In this document: positions 47,501-57,649 of the stretch, piece by piece
Layout of the letters: the number at the start of each line of letters is the position of its first letter
Numbering within the stretch: the first letter of the stretch is position 1
Source of the DNA: Anisus vortex
Lineage: Eukaryota; Mollusca; Gastropoda; Planorbidae
Direction of reading: 5' to 3'
Assembly (NCBI GenBank): GCA_949126835.1
Contig: OX421500.1
Coordinates: 25,603,731-25,667,730, forward strand
DNA length: 64,000 nucleotides
Translations under genes and position numbers: made by a program
The notes under the pieces: model-generated
The model's database searches: none
What the model was told of the DNA's origin: nothing
The model's input: only the letters and a program-made list of their open reading frames with translations

Positions 47501-50500
47501 ATACAGCTTAATAATCTATTTAAATAATCAGATATAAAAATAAATAAATCTCAATGAGACCTCATGACGTCTGCCCAAGTTGTCCAACTTTTCTTTCTTT
47601 TTATGTTTAGGCTCTTCTTCTTCTTTTTCTAAACTTTTGGACTGAAAAAAAAATGTAAAAACTTTTTTATTAACAACAAAGATATTTCAAAATCAAGACT
47701 TCATGTATAAAAAGAACTCATGGGACTAAATTGATCCATAGTGCTGGTGAATCAGTGTTTAATGTATGGCTTTATGATATATACTGAGCAGGTTTGTATA
47801 TTATGTACATTATTATATTGTTAGTAAATTCAGACCTTCCTATGACTACTCTTTTCTCTTTCTTTATCCCTGTCTCTGCCTTTGTGTTTGTCTCTTTCAT
47901 TTTCTTTAACTCTATCTGTATCTCTTTCTTTATGTTTCTCTTTGTCTCTTTCACTTTCTCTCCTCTTCTCCTTGTGACCTTCGCTGACTTTGTCTTTACT
48001 TTTCTCCTTCAGTTTCTCCCTTTCTTGCCTTTCTCTTCGCTCTTGTCGCCTTCTTTCCCTCTCCTCCTTTACACATAAAATAAACATACATTATAAATAC
48101 ATAATACATTAAGCTGTTTGCTTCTTTGAGTTCTAGAGTCGTGATAAATAAAATGTATATTACTAATACAAAAATATCTTGAATTATTGACCAATGATTT
48201 AGATGAATGAATTCCAAGAAAGAAAAGTAAATGGGAAATATTTCTGTTTTAACCTCATTTTCTTCAACATCTTTTGTTCTATGGCGATCAGATTCATCTT
48301 TTGATCTGTGACCTCTATCAATTTCTTCGTGTCGTCTGGATGACCCTTCTTCTTTCTGCCTGCGTTTCTTTTCAACATCTCCATCATCAGTCTTGTGACG
48401 CCTGCGATCCTTCTCTCCCTCTAACTGACGAGCTTTTTCTTTCTCCATTTCATATTGCCTCCTGTATATCAATGGAAAATATAATCATAATGCCTCCTGT
48501 ATATCAATGGGAAATATAATCATATTGCCTCATGTATATCAATGGGAAATATAATCATATTGCCTCTTGTATATCAATGGGAAATATAATCATATTGCCT
48601 CCTGTATATCAATGGGAAATATAATCATATTGCCTCCTGTATGTCAATGGAAAATATAATAATAAAAGATAAAACTGTAGGGGAAGACTATCTTGGAAAT
48701 AAAAATATATTTTCACAATTATAATCCCTGATGCTGATTTTTTTTTCAGACCAGAATGTTAACATTTGATCAATGTATGTCACCAGGCAGACACCAGACA
48801 TGACCCTTACTTTCATAACTGGACATTTTAAAAGGAAGTTTAAGAAAGAACTATATAATATAAGTCTGTTACCTTGTAAAATGTTTTTTTTAAAAGAGTC
48901 GCTAATTTGCATAGAAAAATCTGAAGGACAAACAATAATGATCACTAAAGTATCATTTTCCATACTTTAAAAAAGCCATGAAGTTTCTATGTTTCAAGCC
49001 ACAGACTATGAAATAATTTCTCATGCTTAGTAAATGGAAAACAAAAATTACCTTTCTCTTTCTCTTTCCTTTTTGTGTTTCTGGGATTCCTCCTCTCTGT
49101 CATGCTTTCTCTCACTTCTCCCTTCTACCTCTCTGTCATGCCTTCTCTCACTTCTCCCTTCTACCTCTCTGTCATGCCTTCTCTCACTTCTCCCTTCTTC
49201 CTCTCTGTGTCGTCTTTTTCTCCCCTCATCCTCATCTACAACTTTTTCAGGTTTACTCTCTTTGGTTCTAGGCTTTTTTTCCTGAAAACATGAATAGCCA
49301 GTCTTTAAAATACAAATACATAGGAACTAAGTATGTAGTATAATTAGACTAAATGAACAACAAACATAGGAACTAAGTATGTAGTATAATTAGACTAAAT
49401 GAACAACAAACATAGGAACTAAGTATGTAGTATAATTAGACTAAATGAACAACAAACATAGGAACTAAGTATGTAGTATAATTAGACTAAATGAACAACA
49501 AACATAGGAACTAAGTATGTAGTATAATTAGACTAAATGAACAACAAACATAGGAACTAAGTATTTAGTATAATTAGACTAAATGAACAACAAACATAGG
49601 AACTAAGTATGTAGTATAATTAGACTAAATGAACAACAAACATAGGAACCAAGTCCACACTCAGGAAAAAAAACTCACCTCTGCAACTCCTCCCTCTCTT
49701 TTCAACCTTCTCTCCTGGCGTAGCCTCTCTCTATCCTCCTGTTACAGAGTTATACAGAAACAATGATTCATTTTTACAGAGTTATACAGAAACAATGATT
49801 CATTTTTACATAGTTATACAGAAACAATGATTCATTTTTACAGAGTTATACAGAAACAATGATTCATTTTTACAGAGTTATACAGAAACAATGATTCATT
49901 TTTACAGAGTTATACAGAAACAATGATTCATTTTTACATAGTTATACAGAAACAATGATTCATTTTTACAGAGTTATACAGAAACAATGATTCATTTTTA
50001 CAGAGTTATACACAAACACTGTTTCATTTTTTAAACATTTTAAATAAAAATGGTGCATGAAACATTTCATAATTAATTATAATCTCACTTAAAAGTTTAA
50101 AACATAATTTGAATTAGGAAACTACTGATCCAAATTTAAATTTCAATGAGACTAGTCTTCTGTTAAGAAACTAAATGTGTTTGACTGATATATTTGTATA
50201 TAATAATACATGAGTGAAGTATATAATTGTGACAAAACCAACAACAATATTTCAATGACTTGACTATGAGGTTTGTTTTTAAAATGTATGAACACGTGAA
50301 AACAAATGTTTAAAAAACAAATTCCAAATAACTCTGGACACAAAACTCCCAAGTTTGTGTTTACTTTACAATTTTTGTTTATGACATAAGCAAATAGAAA
50401 TCTCATTGGAATTCAGTTATTTTTGTGCTAGGCACTAAATTTATATGATGGGGTCATTTTTTACAGATTTTTTTTATGAATTAAAAATGTCATCATCTTG

Positions 50501-53500
50501 AACATAATTATTGAATAAAAGAAAAATTTAAATCCAACATTAAAAAAAAAGTATACATACAGCAGTACCAGCAGCCTTTGTTGAACAGGAGAAATTTTGT
50601 TAATATTTGAGAAATATCTTTTTGTTACATTGATAGCTCTAAAGTATTAACTACAACATTGTTTTTTTAAAGAATGTATTGTTTAATGTATCGTTTAATG
50701 TGTCGTTTAATGTGTCGTTTAATGTGTCGTTTAATGTGTCCTTTAATGTGTTGTTTAATGTGTTGTTTAATGTGTTGTTTAATGTATTGTTTAATGTATT
50801 GTTTAATGTGTGGTTTAATGTGTGGTTTAATGTGTGGTTTAATGTGTGGTTTAATGTGTTGTTTAATGTGTTGTTTAATGTGTCGTTTAATGTGTCGTTT
50901 AATGTGTCGTTTAATGTGTCGTTTAAGTTTAATGTGTCGTTTAATGTGTCCTTTAATGTGTCGTTTAATGTGTCGTTTAATGTGTTGTTTAATGTGTTGT
51001 TTAATGTGTCGTTTAATGTGTCGTTTAATGTGTCGTTTAATGTGTCGTTTAATGTGTCTTTTAATGTGTCGTTTAATGTGTCGTTTAATGTGTCTTTTAA
51101 TGTGTTGTTTAATGTGTTGTTTAATGTGTTGTTTAATGTGTTGTTTAATGTGTCGTTTAATGTGTCGTTTAATGTGTCCTTTAATGTGTCGTTTAATGTG
51201 TCGTTTAATGTGTCGTTTAATGTGTCGTTTAATGTGTCCTTTAATGTGTCGTTTAATGTGTCCTTTAATGTGTCGTTTAATGTGTTGTTTAATGTGTTGT
51301 TTAATGTGTTGTTTAATGTGTTGTTTAATGTGTTGTTTAATGTGTTGTTTAATGTGTTGTTTAATGTGTTGTTTAATGTGTTGTTTAATGTGTTGTTTAA
51401 TGTGTTGTTTAATGTTTTGTTTAATGTGTTGTTTAATGTATTGTTTAATGTATTGTTTAATGTATTGTTTAATGTATGGTTGTGGCTTCAAGTTTCAAGT
51501 ATATTTTCTAGACTCCCATACTTACTTCAGTTAATTCAACCTTTTCTGCCGAGTCACCTCTGTCCTTGTGTCGTTTACTTTTTTTGTCATCCTTCAAAAT
51601 TTTAAATTAATAAAATCAGAAATAAATTTGATTAAGTTTTAATTTATAAATGTAGGTAATATTCAATTTAAGCATTTAATAAAAAGTCATTATGGTGCAA
51701 GTAGACAAGGTTTAAAAAAAACTTGTGTAAAAATTATTCAATCATTTTATCAAATGCCCATTGATTTAAAAACACATTACAAATATATATATATAGAGAA
51801 GATTCTCCATAAATTGCATAATTAAGACTTTTATAATCACTATTTTAAACAAAAGTATTGTTAAAAAAAGATGTCATCGTTTATGGTACTTTATTGTTTC
51901 CCCTCTGAAAAATAATTAATGTCTACATATTTTTAATTTGTCAAATGACATGTTTATATAAATTTAACATAGATTTCTTACTTCATCTTTTCTAATAGAT
52001 CTTCTGCCGTCTTCTTTTCTGTGGTCAGAGCTAGCCAATTCCTCACGATGATGCCTGCGCTCACCTAGGATAATTAAAATTACAACTACTAAGCAGTTAG
52101 ATAAAAAATTTAATTAGATTTTAAATTGATGAAGTACTCTTTTTTTAAAAACAGTTTTACATTTCATAATGGTATAGAAATTGAATTAGGAAACAAATGA
52201 TTTAACATCTAATGTAAAAATCTAAAATTGATATTGAGAAAAAAATTGTTTTACTGCCATCTTCTTTGTGCTTCTTAGAACGATGAGAGTCATCTTTTGA
52301 ACCCTGCAAAGTACAATTTTAAATAAAAGATTTAACAAATTAAAGAAGCTCGGTATATGATATTATTTGTTATATTGAAATAAAAGAAACTTGGGAAACT
52401 GTCACCTTTAATGCCTTATTCAATTCAGCTGATGTCCAAGTATCATCTTTTGGTCTGCGCTGAAACATAACAAATACATATTAATTTAAAAGATTCACCC
52501 AAGGTTTAATTATTTCAATGCATTATTTAAAGTAAACCAACAAGTGAATTCAGTGTCATCATCATCAACTCTTTATCTAAAAACCTCATCCTGAGCCTGA
52601 GCCCAAGTCAGAAGTTAGATTTTTGTAAAGTAAAATATCAGTTGAAATTATTTTTGATTAAGGCAAAGAGAAACAAATTTTATTATGTTGAGGTTGAGGT
52701 TTTTTTTTTTACTGTTTAATTGATAAAAATTTGGAGAACTGATAATTGCAATTGAAGCTATTTAAGTGAAAATACAATAATTAATGGTATATAAAGATTA
52801 AATAGCAACCTCATTTGAATTTTAAAAATTGGAAAATGGGTGTTGGAAGGGGGTCTGGAAAAAAAAGAAAAGAAGGACTTTTGTGTACTGTTTTAATATT
52901 TAATAAGATTTTTCACACATAAATAACATTCATTTTTATTGAGCTAACTTAACTAAGGCAGCTATAGTCTATAAGTAGGCCCTACAGTCTGTACTAAAGT
53001 ACTAAAGGTTTATATGTATGTTACAAAGCTAGCAATTAAATTGATGGCATTCCCATAAATCAACTCTTTGTTATAATCGTTTTGATATGGATCCTTATTA
53101 TTTATTTTATTACTAAACTAAAAGTTAAAGGCTATACATTTTGCTGAACTAAATATGTTCTCAAAGTCTGCTCCCTTTATTAAAATATCATGCAAATGGT
53201 TCTGGCTTCAAGAACTACAGTCACAGAAGACCGCCACCAATGAAGTGACAAATCTGTAAACCACAATTCATTATCCGATTCCTTATAGCTACAGGCCATG
53301 TTGACTAAAACCCTCCTCTGAACAAAAAAAGAAGAAAATACTAAACTAATTAAATTTACTGACTCAATTAACAATTATTGAGACAGAATGAGATAATGGC
53401 TTTTGAGGTATCTGATGTTCTTGTTTATATTTTATCTATATAATAAAAAAAACAAAGAAATCTGTCTATCCTTATGTCTTTCGTCTCAGGTGCATAAATT

Positions 53501-54938
53501 GAAGTGTCACGTCGGAATATCATGCTCACTTTAAATTCAATATTGTTTTGAGAGTATGTTTTTCAAAAAATAAAAGCAGACTAATAACATGTCTGCACAT
53601 TTAAATATATTTGTGTAGGGGCCAAACTATAGATTTATCTCTGGATCTATTTCTCTTATTTTGGAGTTGGTTTTATGCTGTTTTTAATGTTGTAAATTAC
53701 AAGGGTGCAAGTGGACATTGGGTCTTCATATGTGGTCTCCTGTTGACATCAAATATTGGTTAACAAAAATTTTGGAATTCCCTTCTATTACCACAACTTC
53801 ATTCTTGAAGCCGTTTGCTTTACTTATGTTTTTAAATAGGCCTCTATCTACACGCATATAGGCTAAAACTATAAATTATTTCCATATATGTAAGTGTCCC
53901 TTCTCTCCACCACAAACACACACAAACTTCTTACAGTAATAAAGAACTTATAGAAACATAATTATTTTTGTTGTAAAAATGTATATTTAGGCATTTTTGT
54001 TTGTATTTATGTAATTGTTAGTGATGCAATTATATAAGAAAAAAAAGTAATTTTTGGTATAGGGCCTACTCATGTTTTTATCAAACTTAGTACCAGTAAA
54101 ACTTCATGGACTGTACAAAATAGGGAAAACATCACATTGACAGTGACATCGTTTTAACCTTTCATTTTCATTGAGATTTAAGACTAGACTCGATGCGAAG
54201 GAAAGAGTGTCGTTGGCATATAAGATAGAATAGAAAATTTCCCGTGAACCTACTTAAAGTCTTAAAGTAATGACGGACGTAAGCATAGCTTTCTTTCTTT
54301 ATCTCTATTACAAGTAATATAACTGTTAGTTAAATCTTAATCGTTAATTCAATGTTTATTTGTCTCAAATAATAAGATAATATCATCAATCTATAGGCCT
54401 ATCTCTTTCTTTAAAAAAGTTAAACTCATAACATCACTTATCACAATCTTAAACTTATTATAATTATAGAATTATAGGCTACATAGTTACATTAACAGTA
54501 CACTGTAACTGTATACTGTATAGTATAGATAGAGTATAGGATAGTATAGCCTATACTATAGGCCATAGGCTATTACTATAGGCTACTGTTAAAGTTAATG
54601 TATCTAATGTATAAGAGAAGATAAGTTACGTTATAACTTAATCTAGTATTAATTATAGTAGTATACACAGTATACATATTCATATACATTAGGCCTACAC
54701 AGCTACAGTCACTACATAAACATTCAACTAAATTGAAAGTGTTGACTACACACTAACTCTGACTACAGTACTACAGACTACAGTTTTACAGACGCTCCTT
54801 CTTAGCTTCTATAATTCTATAGCCTAAAGAAGATTATTGCGTCCTACGCTAATCCACGGTTTGAGTCTAGTTATGCATTTCTATTAATGTTTTAAATCTA
54901 TGAATAGAGAAAATTATGTTTACATTTTCAGAAGGCAT
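34298..54938 (-). CDS. DYNC2I1: DYNC2I1 (WDR60), cytoplasmic dynein-2 intermediate chain
   Basis: Intermediate chain of the IFT dynein-2 motor for retrograde transport in cilia. Exons 5' to 3': 54924-54938 (tentative), 52406-52459, 52255-52303, 51982-52064, 51526-51591, 49679-49738, 49052-49281, 48254-48461, 47836-48066, 47561-47641, 47173-47256, 46969-47049, 46439-46531, 46180-46218 (tentative), 45853-45992, 45082-45314, 44242-44339, 43995-44121, 43651-43736, 43050-43079, 42797-42861, 42170-42245, 41708-41816, 41013-41085, 39738-39763, 39209-39273, 38934-39052, 38518-38605, 38317-38383, 36993-37051, 36665-36710, 35966-36143, 34582-34651, 34298-34408. Phases agree throughout, about 1079 residues; human WDR60 has about 1066. 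Diagnostic: RRPKDDTW N-terminus; charged K/R/E/D region (exons 3-12); DLPPVKEYELYIRSFG; DIQTEE and WTQHP; WD-type ends FDGSVALWDLRE and AACQDGTVDLFH; DFSPFGQPYF. Confidence 0.95.
34795..35365 (-). mobile_element. LINE ORF2 C-terminal fragment
   Basis: In a DYNC2I1 intron. An open frame (35282-34770) reads FEGRCLRRLLTINWEDHIAN, TEEIKKRRWRWLGHVLCMDR, ALKWTQSGKRRRGRPMGTWR and WHEIRWLVQDREAWRNFVAAL. This is the tail after a non-LTR RT common in invertebrate genomes. RT core and endonuclease are absent. Related scrap at 21222-21360. Confidence 0.87.
35400..35582 (-). mobile_element. SINE family A, 5'-truncated
   Basis: Body blocks as in 4876-5136, diverged; breaks off at the B box, so the tRNA-like head is missing. 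In a DYNC2I1 intron. Confidence 0.82.
36141..36560. repeat. 66-bp array carrying seven copies of a splice acceptor
   Basis: Seven copies (starts near 36141, 36207, 36273, 36339, 36405, 36471, 36537). The first overlaps the 5' end of DYNC2I1 exon 32 (start 36143). Every copy keeps TATCTGTGT, i.e. ACACAG|ATA on the coding strand, so each has an AG acceptor. Confidence 0.92.
37105..37890. repeat. 42-bp minisatellite upstream of DYNC2I1 exon 30
   Basis: About 19 copies of AACATTTTTACTTTTCATTT, GATGTAAATATTAACTAATG, AA. Starts about 55 bp from the exon 30 acceptor (37052-37053). Confidence 0.95.
39370..39545 (+). mobile_element. SINE family A, diverged
   Basis: Blocks GCAGAGTCTACCTAGAGCT, CATTAGTTGGGTAAAGGGGG and GCCACAGAAACTGGTGAAAT match the family body. 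B box degraded. In a DYNC2I1 intron. Confidence 0.82.
40255..40740 (+). mobile_element. LINE ORF2 C-terminal and zinc-finger fragment
   Basis: QLRWAGHVVRMPDHRLPMRL near 40276, then in another frame PNCGHTF and RIGFISHL near 40610-40665: a typical LINE ORF2 end with a C-terminal zinc finger, frameshifted. In a DYNC2I1 intron, opposite strand. Confidence 0.85.
41096..41605. repeat. 72-bp minisatellite upstream of DYNC2I1 exon 24
   Basis: Seven copies of a 72-bp unit (GTCTGCATTAGTGATGTTTA etc.), starting 11 bp from the exon 24 start (41085). Each carries CACTAAT on the coding strand, a branch-point-like motif. The period is divisible by three, which alone gives a 175-codon open frame. Confidence 0.95.
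42700..42792. repeat. Short tandem duplication beside the DYNC2I1 exon 21 donor
   Basis: Two to three copies of AATAACTGTAGCTTACTAGC plus TGAGAAGAAAAT, ending within about 10 bp of the donor at 42796. Confidence 0.8.
44468..44524. repeat. (AT)n microsatellite
   Basis: About 28 uninterrupted AT units in a DYNC2I1 intron. Confidence 0.97.
45511..45760 (-). mobile_element. tRNA-derived SINE (family A)
   Basis: Near full-length with the body blocks of 4876-5136 and a B box (GGATTTGAATCC on the minus strand, near 45712-45724). In the DYNC2I1 intron between exons 15 and 16. Confidence 0.87.
47714..47766 (-). mobile_element. SINE family A, 3' scrap
   Basis: GGACTAAATTGATCCATAG and GCTGGTGAATCAGTG match the 3' end of the family (4880-4920). 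Confidence 0.65.
48451..48665. repeat. 35-bp array carrying repeated splice acceptor and exon start (DYNC2I1 exon 8)
   Basis: Six copies of a 35-bp unit. The first contains the exon 8 acceptor and the first 11 exon bases (ATATACAG|GAGGCAATATG on the coding strand; exon start 48461). Copies 2, 5 and 6 keep AG|GAGG; copy 3 reads CAT and copy 4 CAA at that place. Confidence 0.93.
49094..49215 (-). repeat. In-frame 36-bp repeat inside DYNC2I1 exon 7
   Basis: Three copies coding for EGRSERRHDREV (the last EGRSERKHDREE) in the charged N-terminal region. Confidence 0.92.
49310..49650. repeat. 46-bp minisatellite upstream of DYNC2I1 exon 7
   Basis: About 7.3 copies of AAACATAGGAACTAAGTATG, TAGTATAATTAGACTAAATG, AACAAC. 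Starts about 30 bp from the exon 7 acceptor and fills most of the intron to exon 6. Confidence 0.95.
49743..50025. repeat. 32-bp minisatellite abutting the DYNC2I1 exon 6 acceptor
   Basis: About nine copies of GTTATACAGAAACAATGATT, CATTTTTACAGA. The first starts about 5 bp from exon 6 (49738). Confidence 0.95.
50672..51478. repeat. 12-bp minisatellite, about 67 copies
   Basis: Unit GTTTAATGTGTC with T, G or C variants at the last two positions, in one intron of DYNC2I1 (exons 5-6), ending 47 bp from the exon 5 donor. Because 12 is divisible by three and the unit has no stop in several frames, long open frames appear on both strands; they are not genes. Confidence 0.97.
54783..54855 (-). mobile_element. 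SINE family B, 3' fragment
   Basis: On + TTTTACAGACGCTCCTTCTT and AGAAGATTATTGCGTCC, the reverse of the family B end. Close to the tentative DYNC2I1 first exon. Confidence 0.65.
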
Positions 54939-55025
54939 CTTAATTTCCTAGTGTGTGCTTAGTTCAATGAAGCCTAAATATTTAATGTGTTTACTATCTC
55001 TAACGCCGCCATATTTCAACAAAGG
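54939..55025 (-). promoter_or_regulatory. Candidate DYNC2I1 promoter/start region
   Basis: On the minus strand AAATATGGCGGCG (about 55004-55016) is a YY1-type motif that overlaps an ATG. That ATG opens a 12-codon frame ending before the proposed start ATG (54936-54938, followed by GT donor at 54923). It could be an upstream ORF or, spliced at GAGATA|GTAAAC, an alternative first exon. Confidence 0.4.
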
Positions 55026-55210
55026 TATGTACACAAATATGTCTAAAGCTGTAAAAATAATTTGTATTAATCTTTTTTAAATTACTAATTAATGGCAAGT
55101 TTATGGTGAAAATAAAATAAAATTCTAAAAATATTGTAATATTGTATACAATTATAAAATAATCATCTCTTTATTTTAAGTGTCTCTTTATTTTTTTTAT
55201 TTTACGGCAT

Positions 55211-55258
55211 CATTTAAATCACTGAGCTATATATACTTATAGCTCAGTGATTTAAATG
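55211..55258. repeat. Perfect inverted repeat, 21-bp arms
   Basis: Arms 55211-55231 and 55238-55258 (ATTTAAATCACTGAGCTATA and its reverse) around a 6-bp loop. A third half-copy, CACTGAGCTATATAG, lies at 55267-55281. Confidence 0.93.
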
Positions 55259-55281
55259 GTAGGGGAGCACTGAGCTATATA

Positions 55282-56316
55282 GTGAGGGAGACATTAACAC
55301 TGACATATAAAAATACCTTTATGGTTATTCGTTTCTTGTCTTTTTGCATTTTGACTTATACTTTTTATGGGTCACTTCATTAATTAAACGAGATTCTAAA
55401 ATAGCATGTATTAACGAGTCTATTAATATATAGATCTTCCGGAAATGGGAGATATGGAGATTTTAAAAATATTTTGTTATAGGCTATTATATAGGCCTAA
55501 AATTGCCAAAAATGCTCGCGATCGCGCGAGATTTTCGCGTTTTTTTGGACCTGATCGCAAAAAAATAATTCCAGTGCGACCCTCTGATCGCGTTTTCCGT
55601 ATGGAGCTCGCATAATTAACAAACCAGTGCGAGTCTTCAAAAATCAGTCTTCAAAAGGAGCTCACCAAAAATTATCCGAAAATGTCCGAAAAATAAGTTT
55701 AATTGTTGTTACTGTCCGATACGGTAACTACTTTTAACTAGTCTAGTATTCCCGAATGTTTCGTTCCTTTCTTTAATCGGTAAAATACGTTTACGTTATC
55801 CGGCGCTTTAAAAAATCCCACCGAAAATGTCCGAAAAATACGGTAAACGGCCTTTACGGTCCGATGCGGTAGTTGGTATTAGTAATACTATTACCGTATA
55901 TTTCCTACTTTCTTTTATTGTCGGAATCTTTTTTCCGTTTTCTTTATAAGTTGCACAGCGCGCGATGTTTGACATCTTTAACATGAGTTTCTAAATTAAT
56001 TTTTTTAATCAGCCTGCTAAAAATAAAAACACTAGAGTCTAGTATTTGCACAAGATCCGTCTGTTCCAATTATCAACGACGTTGTAGCTCTACCAGTTTT
56101 AACGGGCCTAAGCGGTGTAGGCCTACGTGAGTAAAATGCCGTTGATTAAATAAAAAACTAAAGCTCGGCATCCAGCACACACACAAAACTTTAACAAGCA
56201 AGGTTTCTAAAATATCGCCTGGAATTAGGGATAATTAAGCGAAAATCATTCTCCTATTTCAGTAAAAGTTTTTTTTTATCTAGGCCTACTGCTTTGTCAC
56301 CACTAATAGGCCTACA
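55282..56316. other. Intergenic
   Basis: No gene seen. A CG-rich stretch with GATCGCG and GCGACC motifs (55505-55620) and repeated CCGAAAATGTCCGAAAAATA blocks (55674-55700 and 55820-55840) point to old DNA transposon material that I cannot classify. Confidence 0.5.
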
Positions 56317-56323
56317 AATAGGT

Positions 56324-57449
56324 GGGGCTAGTTGTCATACTTTTTATATTTTATTATATAGTAAAAAAAACTAATGGGTCAATTTTTGTAAAATCTATTT
56401 TATTTAGAAGTTTATTTTCATAGTTGCTTAAAAAGTAGCTTTATACATATTTAAACTATTCCAGAAATAAATATGATCACTTTTTCGGAAAGCTCCAAGG
56501 TATGACAACTTGCCCCATAGGTGGGGCAAGTTGTCATCCATTGAGGGGCAAGTTGTCATGACAATGTTTTGTTTGAAATGTAGCCTTATAGAGCAAAATG
56601 AAGTGGGAAAACTTTATAAAACATACACTGAATGAAGAGAACAAGAATTGTATTCATAATTTCTTTTAAAAAACTTAAATAATCATACTTATTCAAACAA
56701 TAAAAGTCTGCAGGCACTTGTGTATGAAAATTGTGTTTTCAGCACTTTTATTTTTAATGGATTTTTTAAATATTTATTATCCAAAATGCTAGGTCAGATA
56801 ATGTAAATAGTTGATAATCTTTTTTATAGTTATTTTCATAATTTTAGATATTAAAAAAAAAATCAATAAGTCAATAGTGTTTAAAGGTATATTAATTATA
56901 TTAAACTTATTAGAAATTTTGGTCTATACTGGTAAATCAAAATATGTTTTTATTAATACATCATTGATTCATATGTTGGTAATAATTAGCATTGCATACG
57001 CTAGTAACATTAATTTAATAAGTTTAGTAATATACATATTTAAAAAAGAGTAGTTTAAGAGTGATTTGTGTATATGACAACTTGCCCCACATAGGGTAGA
57101 GGACGGTTTGACCTAAATAACTTTTTTATCCTTGGTGCAAGACTGATAACTGACTAGCTCATCAAAATAAGCGATCCCAACACTACAATATTATCAAAAA
57201 ATAAAAGTCAAATAATAGCTATTGTCAATGTAGTGTACGAAAAACAAAAAAATTAAAAAGTTACTCAAAGGGATGATTTTGACATTTTTGCATTTTGAAA
57301 AAAAACTATTAACGCCAACTTAATAAAATCAATTATAACAATCATAATTATATGTCCTTTAAATAATACCAAAAGATGACAGCATCAGTCTAGTTACAAC
57401 ATTCCGAAATAGTGACTGTGACAACTTACCCGCACTGACAACTAGCCCC
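56324..57449. mobile_element. Non-autonomous DNA transposon with repeated terminal motif, about 1.13 kb
   Basis: Perfect 14-bp inverted ends GGGGCTAGTTGTCA (56324-56337) and TGACAACTAGCCCC (57436-57449). The near-identical TGACAACTTGCCCC occurs inside at 56503, 56523 (reverse), 56545 (reverse) and 57075, with a variant near 57418. The pair at 56503-56536 forms a hairpin. No protein beyond AT-rich low-complexity frames. Confidence 0.75.
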
Positions 57450-57649
57450 GGTCTCCCCTACTGCTGTTGTGAAGGCTGAGGCTATGTTAGGGTATCAGCT
57501 TATTACAAATGATTACTTCTTTATTACCGTACTTCTTTGTGCAGCACATAGTTTACTTCTGACTTTATAGAAATGTTTCCAGAGTCAACCATAACTACAT
57601 TTCACTGTAGCAAATCAATCTAAGCTTATCTGTTTTTAAAGTGTAAAAT

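Noticed and set aside
50667..51605. Long open frames on both strands (over 270 codons)
   Set aside because: Produced entirely by a 12-bp repeat without stops; no non-repetitive protein sequence.
56811..57053. 80-codon hydrophobic frame
   Set aside because: AT-rich low-complexity sequence inside a non-autonomous element; Ile/Phe content is that of random AT DNA.
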